Shown piece by piece: positions 13,887 through 25,525 of a stretch of DNA of 64,000 nucleotides. The stretch comes from Adiantum capillus-veneris (taxonomy: Eukaryota; Streptophyta; Polypodiopsida; Polypodiales; Pteridaceae). The notes below the pieces were generated by a model. The model saw only the letters and a list, made by a program, of their open reading frames with translations, made no database searches and had not been told where the DNA came from. The DNA lies in assembly GCA_014529385.2 (NCBI GenBank), contig CM043970.1:68220567-68284566 (forward strand), given 5' to 3'. Each line of letters begins with the position of its first letter. Positions within the stretch are counted from its first letter, which is position 1. The position numbers were made by a program, and so were the translations under genes.

Positions 13887-14198
13887 ATGAAATCTGCACA
13901 CTTCCCCCCATCGAGGCCAGCCTTCAAGACCATCCACTCCGGAATCATACTCAGCACGAGATCCGGGAATGTGAAGCCAGCAGAGCGCTCAAAAAACGTA
14001 TCAGCACAAGAAAGCAAAGGCATTCCTTACAAGCGGCAGAATACCAGCGTGCGATATACACAACAGAGTACTGCAGAGAATACGAAACCTCATACAGGTG
14101 AGAGCTTTCAAGGTAATTTTTCTCCTTTATGTACAAGGCAGTCCCCACCTTCACAATATAAAAACACTACAAACTACCAAAACATATTATGTGTTTAA
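13887..14198 (+). pseudogene. Possible first exon in repeat, unknown product
   Basis: A 103-codon frame rich in Ser, Thr, Lys and Pro (for example GIILSTRSGNVKPAERSK). The left copy is open; in the right copy (ATG at about 21,788) a TAG occurs after about 32 codons. Donor-like AG|GTGAGA at 14,097/14,098 and, in the right copy, AG|GTAAGT at 22,012/22,013 suggest that coding sequence may end there and be spliced to the frame at 14,590. Low-complexity composition means the frame could also be chance. Confidence 0.3.
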
Positions 14199-14589
14199 AT
14201 TGCAAGTGGCAGTAGATAGCAAGTGTATGTTCGCCAATAGTTGTAATACCGATTTACGGTCTTCATACGAGCCAGTGCTCTCGACCTTGGGTGGATACAA
14301 ACCGACAGTAACCCATAAAACCTACATCTCTTCAGAGTCTATGGTAAAAGATCCGTCCACTAGGACATTTTTAGAGACAGAAGCTAAAGCATACTAGATG
14401 AGGCATACGAAGTAAAGTGCTTTTCTTTTTGTTAAAAACACAACCTTTGGGTTCAGTCACCAATATGTCTATATAAGACGAGCATCTTTTTATCAAACCA
14501 GTGCATAGCAACTGTCGCGAGTAGCTAATTGAGAGTTAAAAGCAAACATCTAAAATTGTCATCAGGTGTATTCTACATATTTATTTGTT

Positions 14590-15105
14590 ATGGCTCATAA
14601 TGGGGATCAGGTTGTAGCTATATCTATTGCACATCTTCGGTAGTCAAGTGAGTCTACTAAGCGATCCACACTCCTCCGTTATGAACGGCTTTTATTTCCG
14701 CAATTAGGCACATCTGTGACTCAGACAAAGTGGTGGACATATCAGAACCGAGTGACTAGGGTGACTCTTTGGGGTCGAAAGCATTTTCGGAATAACATTC
14801 GTCTGGCGATGGTAACTGAAGCAATGGGCATGGGGCCACGATACTATTATGTAGAATATTCAATGAAGCGAGGTTTTTCAGAACGATTATATCTGCTAGC
14901 GTAGTTTCTTCCATCGCAAAAGATTTTTTTGTATCGCAGCTATGGCCAGCCACTCAGAGGGTATTTCAATATCACTCCACGAACCCTGGAGTATGGTGTA
15001 ATCTTATCTACTCGAATCCTACCTTTGTCAGAACGTCCAAACACCTGTTTCTACAGTGACAGCTGTTTGTGCGATCATGTCATGGATGCTCTACTAGACA
15101 TGTAA
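14590..15105 (+). pseudogene. 171-codon frame of unknown family, repeat L copy
   Basis: Starts ATG at 14,590 and ends TAA at 15,103-15,105; interrupted by two TAG codons, each of which would read Gln if C. The product is basic and aromatic-rich, with TKWWTYQNRVTRVTLWG, RYYYVEYSMKRGFSERLYLL and YGQPLRGYFNITPRTLEYG, and a C-terminal Cys/His cluster (C-x2-S-x2-C-x-C-x2-H). The right repeat has the same frame with the same length and no indel. I do not recognise the family. It is on the strand opposite the RT gene. Possible roles (nucleic-acid binding, silencing suppressor, captured gene) are guesses. Confidence 0.55.
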
Positions 15106-15194
15106 AGGTGAAGAGCAAGGAGCGGTTTTTTTTGTAAAAAACCAAGTTTGTTTCAAACTAAATTAAGTGGTGAACCTTGAGTAACGACTTGTGT

Positions 15195-15198
<4 letters not shown>

Positions 15199-15234
<36 letters not shown>
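15199..15234. repeat. (GT)n ending repeat L
   Basis: About 18 GT units marking the end of the left direct repeat; the same boundary in the right repeat is the longer (GT)n at 23,098-23,193. Confidence 0.95.
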
Positions 15235-15235
<1 letters not shown>

Positions 15236-15238
<3 letters not shown>

Positions 15239-15252
15239 CTGCCCTTTCCCAG
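15236..15252 (-). other. Purine-rich tract next to repeat L
   Basis: On the minus strand GGGAAAGGGCAGG directly precedes the start of repeat L, the place where LTR retrotransposons have a polypurine tract. The element shows no RNase H, so a priming role is uncertain. Confidence 0.3.
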
Positions 15253-15265
15253 GCACCATATTCTA

Positions 15266-15304
15266 TGAGGTAGTAGACCCATAGAATAAGGGCCTACTAC
15301 CTCA
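15266..15304. other. Perfect 11-bp hairpin downstream of the RT stop
   Basis: TGAGGTAGTAG (15,266-15,276) pairs with CTACTACCTCA (15,294-15,304) around a 17-base loop. It lies 18-57 bases past the RT stop codon, in the 3' untranslated part, between the gene and repeat L. It may be a transcript-end or RT-recognition structure, as 3' hairpins are for some retroelements; that is inference. Confidence 0.6.
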
Positions 15305-15322
15305 ATAAATATTAGATACATC

Positions 15323-17116
15323 TTATTCTGGTTCAATAAGATTAATCAAATTCTGTAGGTCATACTTAAGACCGGTCCAGTTATGTTTTGTCAATGAGTT
15401 ACTGATATAAGCGACAAGGTCTTTTTTAGAAAACCCGTTATTAATAAATTTGTTAATAAGGGTAGTGATTCCTTCAAATGCTATAAAGCAGTCAGACGAG
15501 GCATATACAATAAGAAAAAGCATACCTAGATAGGTATGTAGTGAGTTTTTGAAAGGTCTATTGCTCTTTCTTTTTGTAAATTCAGAGGATAAGAGTTTGA
15601 GATTTTCCCTTTTCCAGAAGAAACTCATATAAAAATTGCCCACAAATGGGGAGGTAAGCGTAAACTCAATATTCAAGAAGTGAGTCTTAGAAATGACCCA
15701 TTTGTCTTGCCCTATAACTCTATCAGAGTACGTTGGTTCGATGTTAAGACAAGTTGGATAAATATCTTTAAGTGTATCCTTGAACACTGGATTGTTAAGG
15801 CTACATAAGTCATCCATAAACCTAAAGGAGTGCCGAAAGTGTGTAAGTGACAACGTATTAGCTGGGTTACTAATCATTTTTAAGATCCATTGGTATTCGT
15901 AGTGACATAGATAAAGATTACACATAATCGGAGAGCATGAAAATCCCATTGGGATGCCTAAAATTTGTTTGTAGTAGGTAGCACCTACTTGGATGCAGCA
16001 GTTATTAAGGAGCCAAGAGATATATTTATACAAATCATCCTCTTTAAATACGAAAGGAGTGGACTTATTTGATTTTTTTACCCAACCCTTATGCATTTTA
16101 GTTGAGATACATGTAAATCCGAATTTTTTCCTGTGAGAAAAAACTAACATTATAAGAGTAGATAGAGTATTAAACAGACCTTCAGGTCCACTTAGAGGAA
16201 TATTCTCATAACATTGTGTTATGTCTACCATAAAGATAGATGAAATTTTTTCTGGGAGGTTAATAGAAACCTCAGCTGCGTTTTTTATGATCCAAAAAGG
16301 GCAGCAATCTATATTTCTAAATCTTTTGACATCATTGCGTTTGATGGCGCAAATAGCTTCAATTTCTTCCAAAATAAAATTTAAGCAGTAAGTGATATCC
16401 TTCGTAATCAAGGAAAAAAGACTATTGGAAGCATCGGAAATCCATCTAAATTTATGCTTATGATTTTTATAAGTTGGGAAGAGAACAGGTATTTTTAGAG
16501 AGTTGGGACAATAACCTAGTCCAGAAAGTTCAATATTTAAACGTGTCGCAGTATCCAGCAGAGATGTGTCCATTTTTAAAAATTCAACACCGTTGAGCCT
16601 AGAATATGCGGATTCAAATGCTAACCTTTTACAAATAAAGGAAGCAGTATTAGAGGCTTTATCAAGTCAAATAATGAACCATTTCTCCTTAACCTCTGAA
16701 ATGGAAGTCTTAAATTTAGGGGTAAGCCAGGTAGTATCAGAGCAAAGCCATTCTTGCGGCATAAGCCTAATCTTATTCCAAAAAATATTTTTTAGTGTTG
16801 AGGTAAGTAGAATGTTAGCTTCTTCCTCCAGTTGGAGTTTTAAGGCCAAGTCGGCCAGGCATTCAAGTAGAGCCACTAAGGCCAGATGGGATTTAGTGGA
16901 AAAGGGGGAATATGGTTCAAGCCTTTTTTCAAGAGGTTCCTTATAGGAATATATATATGATTCCAACCTCATTAGTACACACATGTGAGCCAAAGTTAGC
17001 AAAAGTCTTACAAAACTTCGGAAAAAGATGACAAGAGCAGATAGGAACTTTCTCATTACGTAGGAAATCATTCGAATAAAAAAGATTCTTGATAGGTGGC
17101 AAGTATTTCCAACCAA
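15323..17116 (-). pseudogene. Non-LTR (Penelope/TERT-like) reverse transcriptase
   Basis: Two stretches in one frame (17,116-16,667 and 16,666-15,323) separated by a single TGA, giving about 597 codons. Numbered from the Met at 16,573: IPVLFPTYKNHKHKFRW at 28-44; motif A MVDITQCYENIP with catalytic Asp117; motif B LGIPMGFSCSP at 205-215; motif C FRFMDDLCSLN with Asp254 and Asp255. The catalytic residues are therefore kept. The P-T-x-K-x-H-K box and GIPMG point to the Penelope/telomerase side of RTs, not LTR, L1 or group II types. A thumb-like tail of about 150 residues follows. No RNase H, integrase or GIY-YIG is visible. The last block of a longer gene. Confidence 0.8.
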
Positions 17117-17393
17117 ACATCACTTCATTTAGTAATAGAGTTTATCCAAAAACATGTCCAAAACATTCTGAAAAGATAGCTTGGGGAGTAAAGAAATCCA
17201 AAATCTTGCTAGTAAACAAGCAATGTGAAAATACTATATTACAAGCTTCTTCCTTCGGCGGTAGGTAAAGTCTGCCACCACAGGCGTTCCTCTGTACCTG
17301 TAAATTACATATCCAATAGATTTCTGATTGGTAGGTTTCTTCCATGGCCTCTAACATAACTTCTACCCCTCCCTCTTCCAAAAACAGCATCAC
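16941..17393 (-). pseudogene. Cys/His-containing middle block of the RT gene
   Basis: Frame offset from RT; runs 17,393 to about 16,950 with one in-frame TAA. It carries FGWKYLPPIKNLFYS, then PICSCHLFPKFCKTFANFGSHVCTNEVGII, a C-x-C...C...H...C cluster that may bind zinc. A one-base shift near 16,950 leads into KEPLEKRLEPYSPF of the RT frame without loss of sense. I associate the C-x-C...HV.T arrangement with uncharacterised RT proteins of other eukaryotes from memory; that needs a search. Confidence 0.55.
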
Positions 17394-18210
17394 TCGAGGA
17401 GGGAGTCAAAAAAGAGGTGTAAGAAGCAGCAGGAGAGATGAGAGTGTTAGGGCGTTTGGAGACTTGAGTTTCATCATCATCCATATTAGGCTTGATTTTC
17501 CCCACAATACTCTTTATTCCTTTGTAACTACCACATGTGGTTAGAAGAGTGCCACACTCATCTGACCCAAGCTCCTAGAGGGTGTCACACATAATTGATC
17601 TGTATTGAATAAAAGCGATCTGAGCAAGGACCAGCTCCCTAGCTTGACCACCAAGCCATGAGCAAAAGAGGGAGAGATGGAATTCTTCAGCTTTGTCAGG
17701 AAAGATACTCGGTAGATTGTTGAGGGAGAACCAAATTGCATGGTCAAACCAGATGATGCTTGAATCGCAAGAAGCTTTAGGGTCTAAAAATATGCATGCA
17801 CACTTAAGGTAAGGCCTGAATACATTCCATATTGTTTCAGTATAGTAATCTGCATTGTTTTTACTAAAGGTCATCACACCTTTGGTTCTTGCATATAACC
17901 CAGTATTTGAACCGCATTTTTTATCATCCAGGAAATTCATATTGAACGGAGCTTTAATCAGATCACCTTTATCCAAAAGCTGAATTCCTTTGAGGACTTT
18001 AAGTTTGCATTCCTCAATAGTGGCAGGCGCCAAGTTGGCAAGAAAGACCCAAGTTTCCATAGAAATAGGTGCAAGAAACCCTTTATTTGGGAACAGCCAA
18101 AGTTTGTGCTCTACCCCCAAGGATTCTACCTCAATCTGACGCCGTGAAGGTAAAAAAGGAAAGGCCCTTGATACTTTCAGCAGCATATCCAACAGGCCAG
18201 GAAGCTTCAC
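17305..18210 (-). pseudogene. Upstream block of the RT gene, RG-rich end
   Basis: One frame from 18,210 to 17,305 broken only by a TAG at 17,575-17,577. The first 211 residues (containing GFLAPISMETWVFLANLAPATIEECKL, FLDPKASCDSSIIWFDHAIW) match no family I know. The last part has VFGRGRGRSYVRGHGRNLP, an RG-rich, probably RNA-binding segment. It overlaps the next block in another frame, showing a frameshift near 17,340. Confidence 0.5.
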
Positions 18211-18670
18211 TAAGTGAGCAAAGGTCCTTCTGAAACTCTTTTACTGCTTCCAAAGCAGCAGCATCCCTACAAAATAGGCTGTTAGGAGGAGGGACTATAG
18301 GAGTGGAGGGAGCCGTAATAAAGATGGGACTAAGCCCGCAAAATTTTCTGAGGATATTGGATAGTTCAGATCCTTTAGACGAGAAGGAAGCTAAGTCTTG
18401 CATATGGGCTTTGGAAATACCAGCCAAATTAGAAGAAAAATCCAACAATAGGTTGATACCATCAGATTTATTCTTAACAAGGAGAGGAAGAACCTTCATC
18501 CATTGGTCAAAAGAAATAAGATGGACAAGAGACAGACTAGACTCCTTCGAGGCATCACAAATTAAGGCTAAAGCCTCACTATCTTGTATACACTTCAACA
18601 CAAGTAACGAAGCAACGGAAAGAGGTTCCATAGGAAGAGAGAGCCCTTGGGATAAGGAAACAATCTGCAT
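18131..18670 (-). pseudogene. N-terminal block of the RT gene, unknown domain
   Basis: A 179-residue frame, mostly helical in composition (Leu, Ala, Ser, Lys), beginning MQIVSLSQGLSLPMEP at 18,670. Its end overlaps the following block (18,210), which continues in another frame. The same strand, the overlap and the absence of intervening stops make one long ancestral frame of about 1,100 codons with the RT block likely. Not recognised; an ORF1-like role is only a guess. Confidence 0.45.
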
Positions 18671-19156
18671 AGATTTTCGAGAACATTAGTAAGATTACAT
18701 CGTATGGAAGAGTTGAGTGGTCTAGAAACTCTTATACAGATTTTTACTTCTTATTGAATTTTACAGCCCTGTCCAGATAAGGCCGAATTCTATGAGAGAT
18801 ATAAGAAAAGAAGCTTTCAATTTCTCTAGCAAGTCGTAGTTTTTCCGAAATCAGAGCTCTTTTTTCTGGGTTAGAACAGACCGTTATTCTTGCAGTGAGC
18901 TTTCCAATAACGTGGTAGACAGATGTAATAATCTAGTGAAATGGAAAGTAAAAAACAGGGGACATTTTTCTAAAAAGTGAGAATATAGAGTGGAATGGTT
19001 GTGCTAGCAACCTTTCACCAGTCAGGTCAATGGGGACCACGGTGACTGTGTGATAGCACCCCAGCCTATTATCATATAATAAATTATAAAATAATAGGCG
19101 ATTTAACACTAGAACTAGGGTCTGAGAGAGAAAAACCTACATGTCAATCTCTCTTA
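18671..19156. other. Leader region between repeat R and the RT gene
   Basis: No gene. Contains an AT-rich palindrome: CCTATTAT (19,065-19,072) pairs with ATAATAGG (19,091-19,098), with further pairing inside. No tRNA-complementary primer site follows repeat R (the minus strand reads TAAGAGAGATTGACATG), unlike LTR retrotransposons. Confidence 0.5.
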
Positions 19157-22100
19157 TTGTGTGTGTAGCAGTTCTAAATATATATAAATATATATACCTA
19201 TATATACGCAAACGAACACTACAGTTCACAGACCACTAATTCTAGGACAATACAATAGATATGTACAATAATTTATTTGCAGTTGAAAATAAATTTTGCA
19301 CAACGCAGTAAAGATATCAATGTAAATCATGGGATGCAGTCGTCCCCAATTTTGGAGTAATGTAGCTTCAAGTTCAGCGAACATCCATAGTCATCAATAA
19401 CTTAGAACTGAATGCTTTCATCAAAGAAGGTAGCCCTCACCTGCACCCATAGCCACAAGAAAACAATTTGCTAGGACGTGACTGTACGCAGGTGATGCTG
19501 GGCATCCCCGTTGTTATCCATGTCACTTTTAAAAAAACACAGTTCTTAACTAGTATCTTGTTTTTAATGAAAAAGATCCTTGGATTATTGCCAATCCAAT
19601 AAGGAAAGTGAAATCATTATAGTGTAGCTGTTTAATTTTTGGATTAAAACTTTTTAATTTTTTTTGCATAACCTTAGTAGGTTTTATAGGCAGATTATCA
19701 AAGCAAGACACGAACTACTTTCTTAATCAGACAAGAGAGAACTACAAACTAAATGCCATCACTGGCCAGTTTTCTGTTACGGACAACACCTCCTTCGAAA
19801 TGAGAAGTATACAAAAATTCAAACTTTCGGACTAGTTCTTAATCCAAAAAACTTTCCATATATATATATATATATACATATATATATAACTTGAGATAAC
19901 CCATTAACTAATTTTCATATCAAAGCCCTTTCTAGTTATATTCACAAATATTATCAAAAAATGCCTCCGTCATTATGCAATGACTGACAAACTTTTGTCC
20001 AAGTTCGTAATAAAACCAAATATCATACCATAGTATTTTAGACAGCTCAGTCAATAGAGCAAGTCCAGACAATTTCCGAGATAGAATCGAAGTAAACGTA
20101 TCAGGCCAAGAACATCTATAAACTTTCTGTAGTATATATTGCATACGAGTAGGCCAAGAAAAGTTCAAATATATAAGAGAGAGAATATACGAAGCGAGTC
20201 AGATGCTGTAAAGTTTATCTTATTTGTATTACTCAAGGTCAAAACAGTCACAGCCAGAAGAAATTATTTGATAAGCTAAATCAGTGATTCGCAAACAGAC
20301 CCTTCACTAAATTACTCATCTTGTTATGTAGTATGGTAAAAACAAGCGAGAGAGAAGAAAAACAACCAATTTCCACCAAAATAGGGTATGTGAAGTCATT
20401 TACTGCCTTCCGAGCATCATACAATTTGGCAACATCTCAAAACAATGTTTTCAATTCAGTCAGAGTCTCTTTAGACTATTCACGACATTAGATATATGTA
20501 CTAAGGACAAAGTCAGCCTGAGGTCAGTAAATGTACCCAGCGTAAACCGAACCATTAGTTTTACAGCTTATCAAGGAATCCGACAATCTCTGCTCACAGT
20601 TTTGAGCAATACATTTTTATTTTTATTTTGAATCATCAGCCCGATTCAAATCCCTGCAGTATCAAATTCATACTTACCTTCTTCCAAAAAATAAGCATCC
20701 TCAGCCAGTCAGAACTACCCTTTCCTTAATAGACATACTGCCTTCCAAACCACAATACAGCCATACAAATAGATCAACAAGAGAACTGGCATTTCCAATC
20801 CACCAGGGTCAGATTTATCACATCCCAAAAATACCCAGATTTATAGAACCTGGAATTTGTTCCCACAATCTGTTTATAAAACGGAAATCTTCAACTTTAG
20901 TCAAAGAGGCTCATATCTTCCAACAGTCCAGAGGTAAACACATACCATAATTCCCTATATCAGATAAATCAGTTCCAAAACAGGGTTTTTTTTAAATTTA
21001 AACAAGTCTACTTACTTTCAGTCTGTATATTAAGCTGGAGAGAGTAAAAAAATCTATATTCTTGTTGGTAAACACCCATAACCCCAAGTACAGAACAAAG
21101 CGAGAAGGAGTAAGTCACCCTTGAAATAACCATTTTTAGGGTTTCTTACAGTTGGTGAATTACAACAATTCCTTAAAAAATTTCATTTTAGCCTCCAAAT
21201 TACAACCAGTAAGCAACAACCCCTGCAAAAAATCATGTCAGCAGACACTTTCAAGTTTTATAAGCTTCAAATCAACAAACCATTTATTGATATGCATAAC
21301 TACAATATCCTCAGCACATTAAATCCCACTTGGCTGCCCTAAAGTCAACAGCTCGAGTCACAATCTCTTTTTTTCAAATCTGGTAGCAATATGCCCCAGC
21401 CATGATACCCAAAATGCCATCGAGTAACCAGTCAAATCAATTCCTCAAGCAATAGATCCAATTGAAAAAGCAGTTAGTTTTGCCAATGTTAACCGATATC
21501 GCAATCATTTATTTGAAGCATTATTTCCCGTTAAGCAAACAGGCAGATTCAGATTCACAATATCCCCTTTTTTTAAAAAAAATTAGAAACCAACAGAAAT
21601 AAAACCTGTAAATTTGATGCAGAAGCCTCCATGATAGCTTTCTCACTTTTTTTCGGCATGATGAAGTCACACAGCAACGCAGAATTGAATGCAAAACAGA
21701 GGTCACAAATCACGGTGCTAAGTGAGCATAGGCGCTCACCTTATGAGTTATTTATAGGCGAGATTCTATCACGCTTCAGAAGGGCATGAAATCTGCACGC
21801 TTCCCCCCATCGAGGCCAGCCTTCAAGACCATCCACTCCGGGATCATACTCAGCACGAGATCCGGGAATGTGAAGCCAGTATAGAGCTCCAAAAACGTAT
21901 CAGCACAAGAAAGCAAAGGCATTCCTTACAAGCGGCAGAACGCCAGCGTGCGATATACACAACAGAGTACTGCAGAGAATACGAAACCTCATACAGGTGA
22001 GAGCTTTACAAGGTAAGTTTTCTCCTTTAGTTACAAGGCAGTCCACACTTTCACAATATAAAAACACTACAAACTACCAAAACATATTATGTGTTTAAAT

Positions 22101-22489
22101 TGCAAGTGGCAGTAGATAGCAAGTGTATGTTCGCCAATAGTCGTAATACCGATATACGGTCTTCATACGAGCCAGTTCTCTCGACCTTGGGTGGATACAA
22201 ACCGACAGTAACCCATAAAACCTACATCTCTTCAAAGTCTATGGTAAAAGATCCGTCCACTATGACATTTTTAGAGACAGAAGCTAAAGCATACTAGATG
22301 AGGCATATGAAGTAAAGTGCTTTTCTTTTTGTTAAAAACACAACCTTTGGGTTCAGTCACCAATATGTCTATATAAGACAAGAATCTTTTTATCAAACCA
22401 GTGCATAGCAACTGTCGCGAGTAGCTAATTGAGAGTTAAAAGAAAACATCTAAAATTGTTATCAGGTGTATTCTACATATTTATTTGTT

Positions 22490-23005
22490 ATGGCTCATAA
22501 TGGGGATCAGGTTTTAGCTATATATATTGCACATCTTCGGTAGTCAAGTGAGTCTACTAAGCGAGCCACACTCCTCCGTTATGAACGGCTTTTATTTCCG
22601 CAATTAGGCACATCTGTGACTCAGACAAAGTGGTGGACATATCAGAACCGAGTGACAAGGGTGACTCTTTGGGGTCGAGATCATTTTAGGAATAACATTC
22701 GTCTGGCAATGGTAACTAAAGCAATGGGCATAGGGCCATGATACTATTATGTAGAATATTCAATGAAGCGAGGTTTTTCAGAACGATTATATCTACTAGC
22801 GCAGTTTCTTCCATCACAAAAGATTTTTTTGTATCGCAGCTATGGCCAGCCACTCAGAGGGTATTTCAATATCACTCCACGAACCCTGGAGTATGGTGTA
22901 ATCTTATCTACTCGAATCCTACCTTTGTCAGAACGTCCAAACACATGTTTCTACTGTGACAATTGTTTGTGCCATCATGTCATGGATGGTCTACTAGACA
23001 TGTAA
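22490..23005 (+). pseudogene. 171-codon frame of unknown family, repeat R copy
   Basis: Same start, stop and length as the frame at 14,590-15,105, with about 20 substitutions and no indel. It lacks the left copy's second TAG (reads CAG here) but shares the first TAG and has its own TGA at a position that is CGA (Arg) in the left copy. The C-terminal cluster here is C-x2-C-x2-C-x-C-x2-H, more complete than in the left copy. Confidence 0.55.
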
Positions 23006-23094
23006 AGGTGAAGATCAAGGAGGGGTTTTTTTGTAAAAAACCAAGTTTCTTTCAAACTAAATAAAGTGGTGAACCTTAAGTAACGACTCGTGTA

Positions 23095-23564
<470 letters not shown>

Positions 23565-23914
23565 TTACCTCTCTCTTGAAATCATAGTGGTCCTCGACTA
23601 TGGGATAGAGAAGATAAAGCATATTCATAAGTCCTTTTTCTAGTGGGTAGAGGATCCCTATGTTACCCTACGACATCAATCCAGAATGGATGACTAATCC
23701 ATTTGGCGCTTGAGAGCCTAAGCTTCCGCAAGCATGTCTGCACCATTAGTCCTATCAATCTTCCATAGTAGAGTGACAAGCTCTACTTGGTGTTTGGGAG
23801 ACGTCATCTCCGCTTGATCTAAGCATGCATACTTCTTCACATTTGTGCACAATAAAGAAAAAGAGAGTCTTATAAGACAAAAACCTTGTTCATTTTAAAC
23901 ATTTGTACATTTGA

Positions 23915-25517
23915 TTACTCTAGGGAAGCATTGTAAGCATTGACAAGGTTTAGGTTATCCTTTAGTTGTATGCCTTGCATCCATCTAGCATCTTCAAAAG
24001 GATAATTCTTAAACTTAATAAGATATCTTCGGATATTCTTACCGCCTCTTAGTACCTTGTCTTCATGTCGGAGAATGGACTTGGGCTGCAACATCTCTTC
24101 TTGGTCCTCGATCTCCGGTGGGTCTTCAATAGTTGGTTCTTGAGGTGGCTCTCCTTTGTAAGGCTTTAGTAGGCTCACATGAAAATCATTGTGTATGAGC
24201 CAATGGCTGGGCAACTTGAGTTGATAGGCCATTTCATTGATTGGCCTAAGAATCTGGAAGGGACCATAGGACCTTTTTGCTAGCTTAGCATAGTACTTTT
24301 GGTGTCTCGTAGGATTCTTGCCCGTCATGTGCCTTAATTGAGCCTTGGGAAATTTGAGTGCTTGTCAGCAAGATCCTTTTGCCTTTGCTGTGAGATAGAG
24401 ATAGCATCATTAATCTTTTGGAAAGATTCTTGTAGGTCTCGGCTATACTCATCTGCAACGAAGATCTTCTCGTGTACCTTAAGTAGCAGGGGACTTTTTT
24501 ATCTTTCCTCAATTACCTCAAAAGGTGCTTTTCTTGTGGAAGTATATACATTGTTATTGTAGGCATACTCCACTAAGGGTAAGTACTTCTCTCATTGGGA
24601 CCTTTGATCTAGTTCCGTTACATAGGCTTTAGTAGATCAAGAATTGTTAGGTTAGCTATTTCTCTTTCACGGGTGATAGGCTGAAGATAAATTTAGCCTT
24701 GTCCCTAAATTCTCAAAGTGACCCTTCCAAAAATTACCGGTCATTCTAGGATCTCTATCCGACACTATGGACATTGGCAAGCCATGGTACTTGAAGATTT
24801 GTGAAATAAAGAGGGTTGCCATTTGATGGGCTTTGATAGTCTTTTTGACAGGTATAAAATGAGCTTGTTTACTGAACTTGTCTACTATCATCCATATTCC
24901 CATGGATAGACTTAGGCAATCCAAAGATAAAATCCATGGATATGCTCTCCCATGGTGAATTAGGGATTGGCAAAGTTTGAAGCAATCCAGGTTGCTTCCC
25001 TCTATCAAACTTCGTCTTTTGGCATACTCCACATTTAGAAACATACTCTTGTATGTTTGTTTTCATGGTAGGCCAATAGAAGTATGTTTCAATACCCTTT
25101 AGGGTAGACTGAATCCCTCTATGCCCCGCATAAGCAGAAGCATGAGATTCATACATTACTTTCTCACGTAGTGAGTTAGTAACCGTTAGTAACACATAGT
25201 CTATTGCCATAGAGAAGATAACCATCTTGTAAGGTAAATGGTTCCTCTTTCTTCCCTAATGCAAGGGGTGAGATCACATCTCTAAACTCGGGATCAATAG
25301 CATACTCATCTATCATAGAAGATAGATCATTGTGAGTTCCTATGGAAACCGCATCACTCTCGGCCATCTTGAGAGAGCATCGGCTACTTGACTATGCTTG
25401 CCAGCAATGTGAGCAATATGAAAATGAAATTGCGAAAGGAAATTTGCCCTCCTCATTTGTTTGTCGGAGAGCTTGGTCTGTGTCATGAAGTAGTTAAGAT
25501 TTTGGTGATCCATTCAC
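23915..25517 (-). pseudogene. Chromovirus RNase H end, integrase and chromodomain-like tail
   Basis: From 25,517 down: RNase H end (MTQTKLSDKQMRRANFL, FHIAHIAGKHSQ), zinc-binding region (SHASAYAGHRGIQSTLKGIETYFYWPTM, CGVCQKTKFDRGKQPG), integrase core (MIVDKFSKQAHFIPVKKT, GLPMSIVSDRDPRMTGNFW, NLSSAYHP), C-terminal domain (YAKLAKRSYGPFQILRPINEMAYQLKLP, HVSLLKPYKGEP) and a chromodomain-like tail (ILRHEDKVLRGGKNIRRYLIKFKNYPFEDARWM). Frameshifts split it at 25,176, 24,869, 24,667 and 24,285. The polypurine tract and LTR follow at 23,564. Confidence 0.88.
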
Positions 25518-25525
25518 CATGAAAG
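25505..25525. other. Head-to-head junction of two chromovirus copies
   Basis: Left of about 25,515 the RNase H/integrase reads on the minus strand; right of 25,519 the same segment reads on the plus strand. Protein identity between arms is roughly 80% by eye. LTRs start at almost equal distances from the junction (about 1,950 and 1,940 bp). Confidence 0.75.

Larger units (their letters stand above)
11217..15234. repeat. Direct terminal repeat, left copy (about 4.02 kb)
   Basis: Matches 19,157-23,193 over its full length, starting TTGTGTGTGTAGCAG and ending in (GT)n. Indels are few: mainly the (AT)n at 11,917-11,988 (much shorter in the right copy) and the terminal (GT)n. Divergence is uneven by eye: very low in the first 700 bp and at 12.7-13.8 kb, higher at 12.0-12.6 and 14.6-15.1 kb. 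Apart from the plus-strand frames listed separately it shows no recognised gene. Confidence 0.95.

Noticed and set aside
15266-15276. TGAGGTAGTAG resembles the start of animal let-7
   Set aside because: let-7 is not a plant miRNA, the match stops after 11 bases and the hairpin is too short for a miRNA precursor.
18303-18689. 128-codon plus-strand frame across the RT-gene N-terminus
   Set aside because: Shadow of the minus-strand frame; no features of its own.
19097-19160. Primer binding site for a tRNA after repeat R
   Set aside because: The minus strand after repeat R reads TAAGAGAGATTGACATG, with no TGG start or tRNA 3'-end complement that I recognise; argues against a conventional LTR element.
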